From: Caprimulgus europaeus
Lineage: Eukaryota; Chordata; Aves; Caprimulgiformes; Caprimulgidae
Direction of reading: 5' to 3'
DNA length: 64,000 nt
Assembly: GCA_907165065.1 (NCBI GenBank)
Contig: OU015530.1
Span: 50,054,465 to 50,118,464 of the forward strand
In this document: positions 25,409-39,390 of the stretch, piece by piece
Position numbering within the stretch: position 1 is the first letter of the stretch
How the letters are laid out: each line of letters starts with the position of its first letter
Translations under genes and position numbers: made by a program
The notes under the pieces: generated by a model
Told to the model about the DNA's origin: nothing
Seen by the model: the letters and a program-made list of their open reading frames with translations, nothing else
Database searches by the model: none

Positions 25409-28177
25409 GGCTTATTAAAGTCTCATTCCAAAACCTAGGAACTAGGACTACCTAGGCCTAAGTAATCATAGGACTACCCTGCACACATAAAAATTTTATA
25501 CCAGTTCAGAGAACTTTAAACAAATCATTACCAGTGTTAAATGACTTATTTAAAGAAAGTAACCCCTAACCAGGTAATTTATACAATGCTCTTTTACACA
25601 ATTTTTTTATTTTTTGCTTATACAGGTTTTCAGAAATTAAATGTGTGAATAGAATGTTCTAGGAGAGAGCACTATATGGGTACTCTTTACTACCTCTCAT
25701 TCCAGAACTGTGATGCCAAACCATTTGTCTGATTTGTAGAGTTTCTTTGTCCACAAGGAGGATTCTTAAATTTCTGTGCATTCTTTTTCAAGGAAAATGC
25801 TCCACAGAAGAAGGGAACTTTTGTTTGCCACCTCAAGACAAAGGTCATGTGTCCCACTCCACATCAGGCAAACCTGAGGTATCTAATAAACAGTAGGTAT
25901 TTCTGCCTATAGTCAACAAACTCAAACTAACTAGCCAGCAGATCATGTGATGTGCTTCTCAAGGTCAAACTGTACAAAAGCCAACATCAACTTCAGAAAG
26001 CAGAAAAGGAGGAAGCAGCATTGAATTGGCAGCAAAACATAAGAGCAAAAGTTACACCTGGAAAGTACATCAAAGACAGACTACTTCTGGTTGCTGCACT
26101 AACAAACTAAAGCATTTCCAGCTAAAGGTGCCTCAGAGGAATTCTAAGTATCTGATGATGTCATCACCTGACCAGACACTGAGGTGATTATCCATGTGAA
26201 AAAACAAATGCCCATATTTTTAAGGGCGAAGGTCTACATCTGAAAAGACACTACAGGCTCCTTTTCTTGACAATTCATTTCTTGTTAGCATTTGCAAAGC
26301 TGGCTAGAGAAAAAAATATAATCTCATCCACAAGTAGTTCAATTTATCAAATGAACTGTACTCTCAAAGTTCCTGTCTCTGTTAAAACAGATCCTAGTGT
26401 GACTAGCTCAGTTGTTTACACTGTACAGTAAACCCTACTGTAAGATTGTTAAACGATCCAACATAACAGATTCAGAAGGTAAAATCACTCCTGAGAAGGG
26501 CTTGGCCCAAGCATGCCTGGAAGCAAGATTACAAGATGACCACTACCAAACATTCTTCTGGTGATCACCATCAGAAGCAAGCATAAGAAGCACCTACAGT
26601 CCTAAAAATACACGTGTGAGGTGGTTGGTTGTAATTTTAATTTAAGATGCACATATATATTGATTATTGTAATGTTATCTACAAACTAAAACGTGTTAGG
26701 TAAAAGCCCTCTAGTGTGTTAAGTTAGTAAGCCCTTTTCCAACAGAAGGTACAGGCATTTACCTGAAAACCACCTAGTAACAGTGGTTTAACAACCTTTT
26801 GCTTATCAGCTGAACCACACTGGATGATGATGTGCACATCCATACTTCGCCCAACCACAAGCACACAAGCTTAAACCACTATGATTAATTCATTTTTATT
26901 GAATTAAGGAGTTCAATTGACAAGGAATTCAAATGATGAAATGTAATTCTGTCATTATTATATAGAAAATGAGAAAAATGAATAGTTTATGCACATCTTC
27001 ACAACAAAATTGGAAGGTTGATAAAAACGGTTATCATAGTCACTAGGGTGTCTTTGCAATTTTAATATTTTTCTTTATAGTCCCCTCCAATCTAGGAGGA
27101 AAAAAAAAAAAGCAGAGATATCAAGCTAACTACTACTCCATTTCGAGCACAATTGGTTACTTGTCTTCTCTCCAAAGCAGAACCAACTTAGCAACACTAT
27201 ATAAATCATAATTAAGCGGAATCAATATAATATTAAATTACTATGGACGTTATCACTGCTACAATGAACAGCCATCTGTTTTGCAACTTAGAACTACAGC
27301 ACTTGAAAAATTAATAGAAAAATATACACAAAGCTTTTCTGAAGTAATCTTGCTAAAAGACAGTCATAATGGGCAGGTGTCAAGAGTAACAGAGTTTAAT
27401 GGGCCTTCTAAAGGATTCTCTTCTTTGTCTAGATACTATACAAAAGACCTTTTAAGTTTGTAAAGACAGAACAAAGAATGCTATTAAGAGATCTGTTTGA
27501 CTACACAGGAATTTTCATCACCTTGCCCTTATAAAATTCAGTGCAAGTTAGATGAGTCACTGAAGCTCTGTGGTCCCATTACTACCACACTTAAGATTAA
27601 AAAAAAAAATCAGAAAAAATTATCCATGTGAAGACCATACCAATAGAATATTTCACAAGCAGTTACAGAATCCTTAAAGGAAGCTGAATCGAAGTAGGTG
27701 AGATTAGAGTTGCTTCTACATAATGAATGAGTACTGAGAGCACTAGCAATCTAAAGTGAGGACTCCGAAAAATTTACGTATTTTATTGAAAGGAAATACC
27801 CACTTCAATAAAAAAATATTAAAATGAGAATTTCTTTCCAGTAAAGCACCAAGTGCAAGCAACATTCAAAACTAAAATTCAGCAAGATCAGCGACTCAAT
27901 TTCACACAAAATAGTGAAGTAATTATTTTATTTGACAAAATCCACTTTCATAGACGAAAATAACTCATAACTTAAGTCTATGTCATCTGTAACAGTTCAC
28001 TACACTATTCAGTATTATACCAAGACAAAAAAGGGGGATTTTGCTGAATAAAAATGTTTTCATTTGTAAATCTTATCAAAGACCTCCAATCTGCTGGCAA
28101 ATAAGCATGTAATTGTCAGCAGTCTCACTGTTTTCAGATTTGCCATTACCTTGTAGAAGTAAAGCCTATATTTGCAT

Positions 28178-28190
28178 GTATATATATATA
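28178..28190 (+). repeat. (TA)n microsatellite
   Basis: Short uninterrupted TA run in intron 13. A similar run lies at 57381-57392 in intron 1. CA/TG-rich imperfect runs are at 44611-44642 and 50358-50382. Confidence 0.8.
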
Positions 28191-30248
28191 GGAATGTATT
28201 TCTATTTCATTAGGACTCAAATGGCATGGAAAATATGCAAAGCAAGAGTGAGAAATTAAAAGAAAAAAAAACAAAAGATAAAAGCATAGATGATAAGGAA
28301 GGAAAGTACCCTCTTCTCTGCAGGCAGCTTACAAAAGCTTTAGCAAAAATCTCTCTCTCTCATATTTGACAATGTAAAAGAAATAGAAGTATTTTCCAGT
28401 TAAATTTATGATGAACTACTTCATCTTTGTTTAAATGATCTGGAAGAAGATATTGCTGCCTGCTTACTGGCAAGAACCTATTTTGAAGCTGCCCTCATGA
28501 AAGACTCAGTGCTGTGTAGTCTTCCTGATGAGATTTTAGCTGTGTTGAATTTTTATCTGTAACAATATGTTTCCAAAGGAGTAAACAAAGGAAGCTTTGT
28601 TATTAGCTACTTTTTTGGGTAGAACCAGAGCCTTCAAGATGCCTTCAAGATTTACATTTGTAATTCAGCTAATGGAAGACAACCCTGGCTCCTGAAAATA
28701 GTAAGAGCACACAGAGTTCAGACAGTTCCACTATGAGTTTATTTCCTGACTGCCAAAGTGGGACCAAGTAACTCAGAATTTTACAGCTTTCTGAATTACA
28801 GCAAAATATCATCAAATTCCCCTGAAATGTAAGCAGTTTATAAAAAGATTGATTAAGTATGACAAACTAAAGAGAAGGAATAGAAGATAGCATGATACAA
28901 ACTGCATACATAAAAATACCCCTAGCATGCCATCCTTCTTAGAAAAATAGGGGTTTTCACTTGTGACCTTAAAATTGAAAGTTTATTTGGCAATTTAAAG
29001 ACAAGTAATTAAATTAAATTGTGCAAACATATATTAGATCAACCCCTGCAAATTACAATTTCAGTGGTGCATTAGGACTGTATTCAATGCAATCAAAACA
29101 TTATCAGTTACTCTCACTGCTATTAATGCTTATGCTCATAAGTGAAATGTGTTGTAAAATCAGGCAGAATAGGCTGGATAGAGGCTATCTTAGACTTGTA
29201 GAATGAATAAGCATTCCTTAATTAGCCCATCAGGTTAAGTGCAAGCCTTAATGGGCCTTTCCTAAAGTCTAGCATGACATCTTTCTCCAAACATGGCCAA
29301 GAAGAAAGTTCCATTAGCAATATTAATACAAGCTTAGTTGATCATTTTCATTCAATTAACTTCTTTCAATTAAATAGATAGCTTGACAAAAGCAGTGATA
29401 AAAGACCTGAAGGGACAGCTGATGACTCGAACTGAACATTAGTGTGCGAGAGGTCGCCAGTATTAAACAGACTGTAAATCTAGCATTCAATTTGGAAAAT
29501 GCATTTCTTCTGCTCCCACTTCTTTAATGAGCGATTTTAGCTGACTAGATGTGTTTGCTGCAGAATTTTCATGACAAGTCAAGCACTCCTCTTTTTTTTT
29601 TTTCAGCAAGTTATATTAAGTTTTTTCCTGCCAACGTTTTTAGCTTCTCTTAACTCACGTCTTAGGTAGGATGCCATGGATAAAACTAGCAGAAATACAT
29701 TAGCAGATATCCAGAAAGAATGTACATTAAATTTACATTTGCTAAACTGGATTCACCAACCCACCAGTATTCCAGCAAACCCAAAAGGAGTAGTACAAAC
29801 AAATTTTAGTAGAACACCAACAAAACCAATACAGCTCGGTACCAATTTAGTAAAATTCTTTAGAAGTACTTCTTCTAACGCAGAAGTACTTGAATAATCG
29901 TATGATTCGGTTAGAATCTGACATTATAAAATTATAATGACATGCTTAAGTACATTGCTGAATAAGAGTCTAAAATCCTATAAAATCCTATATTTTGTAC
30001 AGTATCTTTTTTATAAACAGGATAAGCAAGAAAATTAAGAGTTGCCAAAAGCAAAAGAAATTGTTAGTTATCAGAATTTAATTACTCAACGTTTAGCATA
30101 TACAACAAAAAGCAACCTTCTAATAAATCCATATTCCTTGTAACAACTGTGTGGAAAGCAGAATTAGAGAAAAAATACCTAATGTCATACCTCCTGCAGA
30201 AACTTGAAAATTTTATTTAAATATGTTCTGAAAATTGATACAACTTAC

Positions 30249-30481
30249 CTTGAATAACTGAATCCACCTTTTTTGTTCCGTCTGTATACATTGCTGCATT
30301 TCTGTATTTTTTGTTACTCCAACACTTCTAAATGCTGCAATATATTCCTCACGAACCTCTGGTTTTGTTTCTGGGTAAGCCAACTTTATGATTCCTAAAC
30401 ATGCATCTCGTAGGCAGCGTGATAATATTACAAGCTCTTCTAGTGTAAAAGGCATCATTGATGATTGTCTTTGACCTACAA
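30249..30481 (-). CDS. UBE3C: UBE3C coding exon 13
   Basis: Residues 527-604 (VVGQRQSSMMPFTLEEL ... KRWIQLFK). Contains the conserved RCLRDACLGIIKLAYPETKP stretch. The acceptor is TTTTATGTAG and the donor GTAAGTTG. It ends in phase 0. Confidence 0.97.
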
Positions 30482-31059
30482 CTACATAAAACACAAGTTT
30501 AAGTTTCCTTAAACAACTTTTTCTTAATCACTGTGTTATTAAAAAACACTTATTTCATTGCAACTTTAATATTCACACTCAAAATCTAAAAGTAGGGAAA
30601 AGAACCATCACCCAAAAAGAGAATGAATACACATTTATAAAGGTGATCAGGTCTTATAATTGCTTGCAGTCACAATGATTTTAATTACAGTATTCTCGTA
30701 TTCTCTTTTCTTATTCCTGCTATGTTAAATTTTCACATTAGACTACAGGTTCAGTCCAGAAGAACTTCACTCTCTTCACTAACTCAAAAAATTATCATTA
30801 TTGACAACTTCCATAACAGACCTGTAAAGCTAGGATTCCCAAGGTGCACACCATCTTTTTTTTTTTTTTTCTCCTCTTTTTTTCTAAATGCAATCACCAT
30901 GAAAGTGCCAGCTGACAGCTGAGTGCTCAGGGGACTATCAGCAAGTCAGCCCCTAAGAGCCTTCGCCACAGATGTCAGCAAATCATTTGCCAACAGAACT
31001 CTGCAGCCTGACACAAAACATTTTGCAACACACTGCTATGTAGTATGCTCAAAACTCAC
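30482..31059 (-). other. UBE3C: Intron 12 of UBE3C
   Basis: 578 bases. A run of 15 T at 30856 and AT-rich filler. Nothing else seen. Confidence 0.85.
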
Positions 31060-31217
31060 CTTCTATCGGATCACCAAAGAATTCATTATCATGAATAGAA
31101 ATAAGTGAATGACTAAACAAAGAACTAAAAAGGTAGAAGAGAGGGATAATTCGACTAGAGTCTTCTAAAGACATTGGAGAGCCTCTTGAAATCACTTGAA
31201 GGAGTGGCACCATAGAC
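31060..31217 (-). CDS. UBE3C: UBE3C coding exon 12
   Basis: Residues 474-527 (SMVPLLQVISRGSPMSLED ... DNEFFGDPIE). FYLFSSLFSHSLISIHDNEF is conserved. The acceptor is TATTCTAAG and the donor GTGAGTTT. It ends one base into a Val codon. Confidence 0.96.
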
Positions 31218-31824
31218 CTTAGAATACAAAATGCAAAATTAAAGAGATGGTTAATGAAATATTCTAAAAAGCATTAACTTCAGCATTCTAGTAAAAACAG
31301 GTTACTCTTGTCACTGTAATATCTCAGTGTCTTGAGGATACATACATTTTGGCGTTAACTATTACAGACTGCAGATACTTTCTGGTTTAGAACAGACACA
31401 AAGCTAAGAGACTAACTAATCTGCATGCTAGCAGAGAACGAAACTGCAGGTTCCTGGGAATGTGCTTCTGCCACCATCAACTTCCAGACTGGTTAAAGTA
31501 CATGAGACAAAACTCACGTACTTGGGATGAAGTACCTGGGGCTTTGGTGTTCATTACACTGATGCTAGTAAGAGCTCCAAAAATCACCAAACATCCACCT
31601 TATTTCAAATAAAGATTTTTCTTTATTTTACCTGTAATTATTTACAACTGTCCAATTCCTAAGATTTTGTTCAGTTTTATGAAATCACAGGTGCTAAGTA
31701 ACCACTACAGTTTTGTTTTCAATCATCTTCCACAAGCACTGTCATACCACCAATTGCTTCACTCTCTTTTCACTAGGTATGCTCTATTTTAACAGACTGT
31801 TTCAGAAATGGTATTAATACATAC
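31218..31824 (-). other. UBE3C: Intron 11 of UBE3C
   Basis: 607 bases of unique-looking AT-rich sequence. Nothing recognised. Confidence 0.85.
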
Positions 31825-31911
31825 CCTGTAATCATCCGTGTAGTCATTGACGATATCAAATACCAAAGGTGCCTCAGGAATCTGGCATTGAAGGCCAAAC
31901 TATAAAGAAGC
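31825..31911 (-). CDS. UBE3C: UBE3C coding exon 11
   Basis: Residues 445-474 (LLYSLAFNARFLRHLWYL ... MTTRMITG). Nearly identical to human. The acceptor is TTCTCTTGCAG and the donor GTATGT. 87 nt, and both junctions split a codon after the second base, so skipping would keep frame. Confidence 0.96.
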
Positions 31912-33263
31912 CTGCAAGAGAAAGTCCCAATAAAATGTGTCTTCCAAAATAGTGTATTCACAAAACATAATGCTTCCATAAGGAGTTTTCTGTCAAGAAT
32001 TTTTCAAACATTAACAATTCAAATTTATTTTCTCAAGGTGGAGGTTCTTATTCTAATCAAATCTGGTGAAAGCACCAAAGCTGAAAAACAAGTATATAAG
32101 ACCTAAAATACACAGTCTTCATTAACTCAGTAACAAACAATACTATATACACTCAAGTCAGCAGTATTCCACAGAATTAAACACACATTAAATAAAAATA
32201 ACATACACTCCAAGTTATTTATCTGGGATTTTTTTAAATTCTTATACAGAAAACCACACCAAGTAGTTAACAGGCCACTTCTGTGGTTCTTCTGACATTA
32301 TCAAACACAGCAATTTTTGTGAAACATAGGTTGAAATACTTTAAAGTTAATTTATGCTAGAATCAACTGTTGATATAAAATTATGGAGCAATTTTACTGG
32401 TATATTCTGCATGGCAGACACAAATATAACAACATCACTGGGACTATGTCTGTCAGGACAGCTACCCATACACAAACACTAATCCATCTGTAGACAAAAA
32501 AAATTTATATACCTGTAAAAATTAATGTCTATGTTCACAAGTCAAGTTATATACACGATCAACTTTAACCATACTATTTCAGACATGATTACAGTAGGAG
32601 AAAGTTTTTATAAAAATAAGAAATTAAAAGCTTATTGGAATTAAAAGGTCTCTCCCAGCCTGTATTTTCCCCCACAGGAAGCAACATATGTGACAAACAT
32701 GATTTGAAACAGTGTCTATGAAACCAAACAGGATTTGACTGACTAAATTGCCATTTTTTTGGATACTGAGGAATTATACTCAGTTAGCTATCCTAAATGC
32801 TACTTTCCTAGCTCTCCTAATTGCTATCAGAACAAATAAGGTAGAACAGACACTCAGGTCCACATCTCCTCTCAGAGGTCAATAGCCTCATAACATCAAA
32901 ATTCCCCGTGACCATGGGTACAGGAGGTAGGAGGCTGGGAAATGGCAGCAGGGAGGGCAGAGTAGCTGCTGCCTAAAAATTAATAACTATTACAAACCGC
33001 ATGGATAAATTAAAATTTGCCAGATGGCAAAAGTAAAGGAAGCACACATTTTATTAAGGAAAAAGGTTATATATTAGTAAACACTTAAAAAAGATTTGAA
33101 AGTGGTTTAAGCCGCAATGTCATTTAAAGACGTTAAAACAGAAAACCCACAAGAAAATCCAGATGCTCACCCACAAACAAACACTGCCCAGTGCCACAGG
33201 CCGCCGGGCCCTCGCTTACTGGCTGCTGAAGCCCTGTAGGGTGTTTTTGCTGCCTTGGGCCCC

Positions 33264-33742
33264 ACAGTTCAAGTAGGACAGGGAGCTGCTTGAGAGAGTC
33301 CAGCGAAGAGCCACCAAAATGATGAAGGGAGTGGAGCATCTCCCTTATGAGGAAAGGCTGAGGGAGCTGGGCCTCTTTAGCTTGGAGAAGAGGAGGCTGA
33401 GGGGGGACCTTATTAATGTTTATAAATATATGAAGGGTGAGTGTCAGGAGGATGGGGCCAGGCTCTTCACAGTGATGGCCAATGATAGGACAAGGGGCAA
33501 TGGGTGCAAGCTGGAACACAGGAGGTTCTGCTTAAATTTGAGAAAGAACTTCTTTACGGTGAGGGTAACAGAGCACTGGAACAGGCTGCCCAGGGGGGTT
33601 GTAGAATCTCCTTCTCTGGAGACATTCAAGACCCACCTGGACGCCTTCCTGTGTGAACTCATCTAGGTGTTCCTGCTCCAGCAGGGGGATTGGACTAGAT
33701 GATCTTTTGAGGTCCCTTCCAATCCCTAATATTCTGTGATTC
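33264..33742 (+). mobile_element. CR1 LINE 3' end
   Basis: Plus-strand CR1 tail in intron 10, opposite to UBE3C. It retains an open stretch (33319-33666) encoding the C-terminus of ORF2: [28 protein letters not shown] and then [16 protein letters not shown]. The 3' UTR follows (GGGGGATTGGACTAGATGATC) and it ends ATTCTGTGATTC, the avian CR1 terminus. The open frame and clear text suggest a younger copy than the fragments at 19335 and 39229. The GC-richer 33185-33263 just before it is of uncertain origin. Confidence 0.93.
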
Positions 33743-36700
33743 ACTAAAGCACAGCCACTCCCACCCAGGGATCCACAGAGCTGGTCCCTTCTGCAGGCTC
33801 TCAGTTCACACACACTCACCAAAAGCCAGTCACACAGACAAAGAACTGTGCAAGGACAAAGTTGCATTAGGAAGGGCAGAACTCTTCACCAAACAGGAAG
33901 GATGGACTTTCACAGGTATGGGGAGTTTTGGAAATAGGACAGGGGCATGCAGAAGAAGGGAAAATGAAATACAAGCAACCTCTGGTTTGCAGTGCATCTT
34001 TGCTGAAGTATCACCCCTCGTTTCAAAAACTTTGAATTTTAAATACATAAATCAGTACCTTTAAAAAGAGTTGGGAGTTTCACACTTTCCAGAGAAGTTG
34101 CATGTTGGTGATCACTACTAAGTGTCAGTCAAATTTGAAGCAACTGCAGCTAATGCCAGCTTAAGATAAGTTTTATTGTAAAATTAAGTTCTACTTTAAA
34201 TATGGGGAATTTTTAAAAAAATTCAACCTGAATTTGATACATGGGAATTTTACTTCCTTCTAAAGTCACATTATTTTGACATTTAAGTGGAAATTATGCA
34301 TTATCATGTAAGAAAGGGCTTATTATATCTAGCTAATTTAGAATAAGAATTTATATTTTAATGTTTAAATATCTGAATGATAGCTCAGATGTCTTGGTTT
34401 CCGAAATAAGAAATTTCCTCAGTGACCTTCAGTTTTCAGCCTCATATTTGAAATGAAAAGTAATTTGGCACAATGCCATTAGGTCTCATAGGGCTTCCAA
34501 GTAAAAACTTGTTAATTTTACAATCATCCCTGGAAATTATGTAATAGTTTTAGCAGAAATGAACAAACATTATGGACACTGAACCTATCATAATGTCATT
34601 CATTTTTTCATTCCAGCAATATTAAGCAATAATGAAGGGAAAAAAAGGACAAACCTTAAGAGCTTATAATAATAACCTGTGTCTAAGTTTTAGCCATTTT
34701 TATTCCATATCCGTGATTCAGGCAGTCAGTTGTATCAACTGTTACATTTCATGGCCCGATTCCAGAAATGCTGAACGTATTTAACTTTCACATTTCCCTT
34801 CCCTGAAACTCTGGTCAAATACAAAAATGCAAATTTTGTAGAAGATGTGATCATACAGCCTATTTTGTCAACATGAAATACCTATGAAATATGAAGCAGA
34901 TGAATTCATAAGTTTCCATACTGTTACCAGGAAATAAACATGAAACTGCAAACTAAACAGAGCAGGACGAATTAGGCCTTGTGTTACAAAAATTTTACAT
35001 GGCTAGATTCACCTGAAATACAACTCAATGCAAAAGGAACGCCAGCAGAAACAACCTGCTACCCTCCCACTCCAAGTGTGGAAAACGGCTTTCAAAGTAG
35101 AAGATAACAATTGCAACAAAAAAATCCCCACAATGCAATGATGGCCTTGAAAAGTTGTATCTCTGCAAAAGTTCAAGAAATTGGCTGTACTAAAGTTTCA
35201 AAATTTTTGACTTCACATTGAAAAAAACCTAAAAAAATTAAATTAATAAATTAAAAAGTAAAAAAGAAAAACTTTGAGAATTAAAATAGGTCAAAATCTA
35301 GCTTATTTAGTCTTCTTCTGTAGCAAAGATGTGCATCTGCTAAAGAATAGCATTCCATCTAGAACTACATTAAAATGACACAGTGCAAGATAAAAATTCC
35401 TGATAAACTACAGAACATTACTAGGACAGCTGATACCCTGAAGACAAAGCAACAACCCACAAAGTTTAGAGATCAGGTAATGCAAAGCTTGAGTGTCCAT
35501 ACAATTCTGATCACTTTTTTCCTTTAAAGAAAAAAACAAAACAAACCACACAAACACTAGAAATAAAAAAGATTACACATTATTATGTAAATTTTTATAA
35601 ATTTAAAATTTTATAATATAACTCAGGGGTTTCATTTTCAATATTTGTACTATGCTAAAAACAAACCAAGTAGCTAAAGTTTAAACCCTGGGTTTTTACC
35701 CCTCCCATCTGGTGGTTCTGCATTGTCTTTAAAATCTCACCACACACCACCAACTTCTTTATTATACAACCACTACACATGGTTTTATATAATGGATTCA
35801 TTAATACATTTTCTGTAAAGTTCAATATTCAGATTTAGCACTGTGGTTTGGAAGAAGAATCATTTTGTTTCTACAGAAAGAAGCAGCTCCTTTCAAGTAG
35901 AAAAATGCATGTAGTCTCAGCCACAGGCTATGATAGAGTTAAATTCACTCCAGCGATTTCTGTTAAGTATCTATTTTAATCATACCAAATTAAATTATCT
36001 GCTCCCGAAAGTAAGTACATAACGATCATTTATTTAGAACCTTGTTTCTCTCTGTAGTTATCTAATTGTCCTCAAAGGCCACATGATTTATGTGTACTTG
36101 CCAGAACAGTATTTTGGGCACTTCTGGTTTAAAAAAAAAAAAGTGTCAAATTCCTACTGCGCAATGGGACAGATTAAATGACCCATTAAGCTTAATTTAG
36201 CTGAGGCACCACTACAAGTTAATTAGTTAAAGGCAAGATTTTTAGTCTAGGTCATAAATTGGGCCCAGTTTCCCACTGAGACCATTTAAGTTAATGAAGA
36301 GAATACACTAGAATGAGAGGAGCTCATGCAGCCTGTGAAAGGTCACCGCTGCCGGGGCAGCGGATTCTGACACTGCAAGGTGCCGCAGGTACGTGACAGC
36401 AGGCGAAGCCATCGCTACATGAACTGCGCCGCTCTCCAGGCTGCTGCGTGCTTCTGCTCCTCTTTGTATGGCACCAAGAATGTAAAGCAAAACTTAAAAA
36501 AGGAAAAAAAAGGAAAACCTTCATATGCAATGGTTCTGGTTTTAAGACACAAGGGTGCAAGAGCATTCCCTAGAGAATGACTAAAATAGTCTCATGTAAA
36601 GCCTGAGTAACTGCAGAACACATGAACACAAGCTGCTCGTTGCCCCAGAATGTCAGTTTTCCACACCATTTTCAACCACAGGTTCAGATCAGCAGTGTTA

Positions 36701-36871
36701 TGTTAATTAAATAGTAGTAATGTACAGTCACTATGAAACTGTTAAACCAAGACTAGCAGTTACTCTGGGGCACTAATCAGACAGCTGATAGTGACTGAAG
36801 TCCCAGTACAAGCACAGTTCCCACCACTGTTAAATATTAAGCCGCAGCGGTGAGCTGAAGTCTACAGTAGT

Positions 36872-36927
36872 AAATTACACTCCTAAATATTTTGCAGAAA
36901 AATTACACTCCTAAATATTTTGCAGAA
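36872..36927 (+). repeat. Exact 28-bp tandem duplication
   Basis: Two identical head-to-tail 28-base copies beginning AAATTACACTCCTAAATATT, at 36872-36899 and 36900-36927, in intron 10. No differences between copies, so it is recent or an assembly slip. Confidence 0.95.
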
Positions 36928-39228
36928 ACAGAATTTACTAGTTATTTAAAGTATAATTCTGAGGAACAAAACCCTTTCAAATCTGTTTGTAATGACAACT
37001 ACACTCCAAGACTCACATTTTCATTCTTTAAAAAAAAAAAAAAAACCCCAAAAACTGTATTCAATAATACACATCAAATTTACAGTGAAAAGATGAAAGC
37101 CCTGCCCCTCTGAAAACAAGTACAATTCCCAATGACTTAATTATCATCAGGATTTTATTCTAAACCTCTCATCTGGCTTTCTGAACACTAGCTACAGCTA
37201 CATTTCTCCAGTCTTGTGACCTTTTTCTTTAATTAGGCTTGATCGCATCCTTAGAGAACTTAAACAGAATTTATCAAATTCCTAACAACTCATCCAAAGC
37301 CAGGTGTTTTTCCAGTAATCCAGCCCTGGATCCCTCTCAGAAAGGTACTACCTTGTACTTTTGGGTATCTTGTTCTGTTCTCTCTTGGTCTCTGTTGCAA
37401 AATCAAAGTACTGAGCTAATGCATCGACATTCTAACACCATATATCATCATCATCAGACAAATCAAAGATAGACTGAGCAGCCACAAGAAGCAACAGCAT
37501 CCAGCTTTAATGAAGTGACCTAAGTCTGTACTATGAGTTTATCTTTTTTCCAAGAAGGAAAAAGTCTCAGAATATTAAAACAATAAAGATTTTTGTTGTG
37601 CCCTCCCTTCCAAAGCCTGTGTTAACCTTAGTCTAACTTTCTTTAGTTACTGAAAAGTTATTTTCAGTTATTACTCTCTTTATTTAACATCCCACTTTGC
37701 AGATCTGCAGCCTTTATGTTTTTAATTACCATTACTTTCTATTACAGTTGTAAATGCAGTTAAATAAGCAAAGTTTTCAAAACAACTTTTTCTATCTTTT
37801 AAATCATTTGACCCAGTATGTTTCCAAACAGAAAATAAAAGAGCATTTTTGAGCTCTTAGAATATATTAGAAATAATTTTAAATAAATGATTTCTGCTTA
37901 ACTATTTCTGCATGGCTTAATTAAATAGATACACTTTATTCTGAATATCAAGTAATTTAAATGTTAGTTTCAAAACAAGTGAAGCATCTTTCAAAAGACT
38001 ATCATTATTATTTGACAAAATAATTTGGGCAATGAAAATAAATTATGATGCAATTTTTTAAAAAGTGTAAATTAATGACAAGAAAAAAAACCTTTTAATT
38101 GTCTTTTGAAATGGCACAATGTTTATTACCTTTAAAACAACATCAAATACCCAGTAACTTAGGCCAGGTTTAAAATGTACTGAGAATAGGACAAAAGATT
38201 GACACCTCATGACACGATGATGCCTGGTAAGCCAAACACTTATGACTGACTTGAAAGTTAGTATTAAATGTCTACTTTAATTTACCAAATATCTGTATGA
38301 ATTAATTAACTTCATTTTGGCCATGAAAGTAACTCCACTGGTATTAGAGACACAAATCTTTGTATCTCTACTACTTATTTCTAAATTCAGCTATTTTGGA
38401 GCTATTCAGAAGTTACAATTTGCAAATTGCTTTCCATGATTAGATGCTGAGTACAGCTTCCATAACTCCTCAATTTATCCAGTGTGTAACTAGCCTGCTA
38501 TCACAAATAACTGCAAAGACCCAATACGGCTTCTCAGAGGAAACAGATGCCATACTCATACAATTAAAGTTCTGTGTGACTTCTTTATTCATTAAACACC
38601 CTGTCCCACGCAGCTCACCTCAAGTCAAAGCAGTGATGCATCTAAACTCAGTAATTACTATCCAAGGCAATGTAGACTTGCAACAATAAAGTGGGCATAC
38701 TACTTCAACTGCTGCTATGATCTTCAGGTCTCACATCCTGCTCTAATGCAATTAGTCTACAAAGAACTAATTACCCTAATCAAGCAATCACAGTTTCACT
38801 GACATCTTACTTCCTCTAGCAGCTATAAACACCACTGGGCTAAGATAGCACCTAATTAGTTTTCTGTATCACTGTTTACAATGCAGTTTGAACTGATTAT
38901 GTTTACAACATTCCCTAAATACTTACTTTATTACCAGCAACTACACAGTTATTCAAAACTACTCGCACCAGAACAGGGTTAATACTTAGGGGTCTCAGTT
39001 CAATGATAAAAAGGTCAAAAATCTTCTTCCATTCTTACTGACATTTGTGGTTTGCAGTTTTTAGAAACGAATGTCGTACAAATAAACAAGTCTCTTATTT
39101 CCATCCCAGGTGCCAAAGCCCTTCCCAAACAACAACAGTGGTTTTCAACAGTTCGGAACCGTTTTAATGTGTAGCAAGAGAGATTCTGGCTATGTATTAA
39201 AGGAGGGAGAGAACAAGTTGGTTTCACT

Positions 39229-39390
39229 GCTCAACCAGGTACAGGGACTGTGGAATCCCCATCACTGAAAGTTTTAAAAACAACATAGACAAACTTCTGC
39301 TAGAATGATGCTCAGCATTGCCTCTGAGCAAGTGGATGGATAAACTCCTTTCAGGAATCTTTGCAACCCTGATTTGTGTGTGCTTTTGTG
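39229..39390 (+). mobile_element. Old CR1 3'-end fragment near exon 10
   Basis: Diverged CR1 tail in intron 10, about 330 bases downstream of exon 10 in the direction of transcription. Recognisable parts are CTCAACCAGGTACAGGGAC, GTGGAATCCCCATCACTGAA, CTCTGAGCAAGTGGATGGAT and TCTTTGCAACCCTGATT. More decayed than the 33264 copy. Confidence 0.65.

Larger units (their letters stand above)
25191..30248 (-). other. UBE3C: Intron 13 of UBE3C
   Basis: 5.1 kb with no recognised transposable element, which stands out beside introns 10 and 17. The stretch 29200-29600 is repeat-free with several TAATTAG/CAATTAA words and could be a conserved noncoding element. Poly-A and TA runs are scattered. Confidence 0.8.

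Noticed and set aside
26150..26185. Possible C/D-box snoRNA (CTGATGATGTC followed by CTGA)
   Set aside because: The C-like and D-like boxes are too close together, and no terminal stem or C'/D' pair is present.
33319..33666. 115-codon plus-strand open frame as a host gene
   Set aside because: Its text is the C-terminus of CR1 ORF2, followed by the CR1 3' UTR and terminal octamer.
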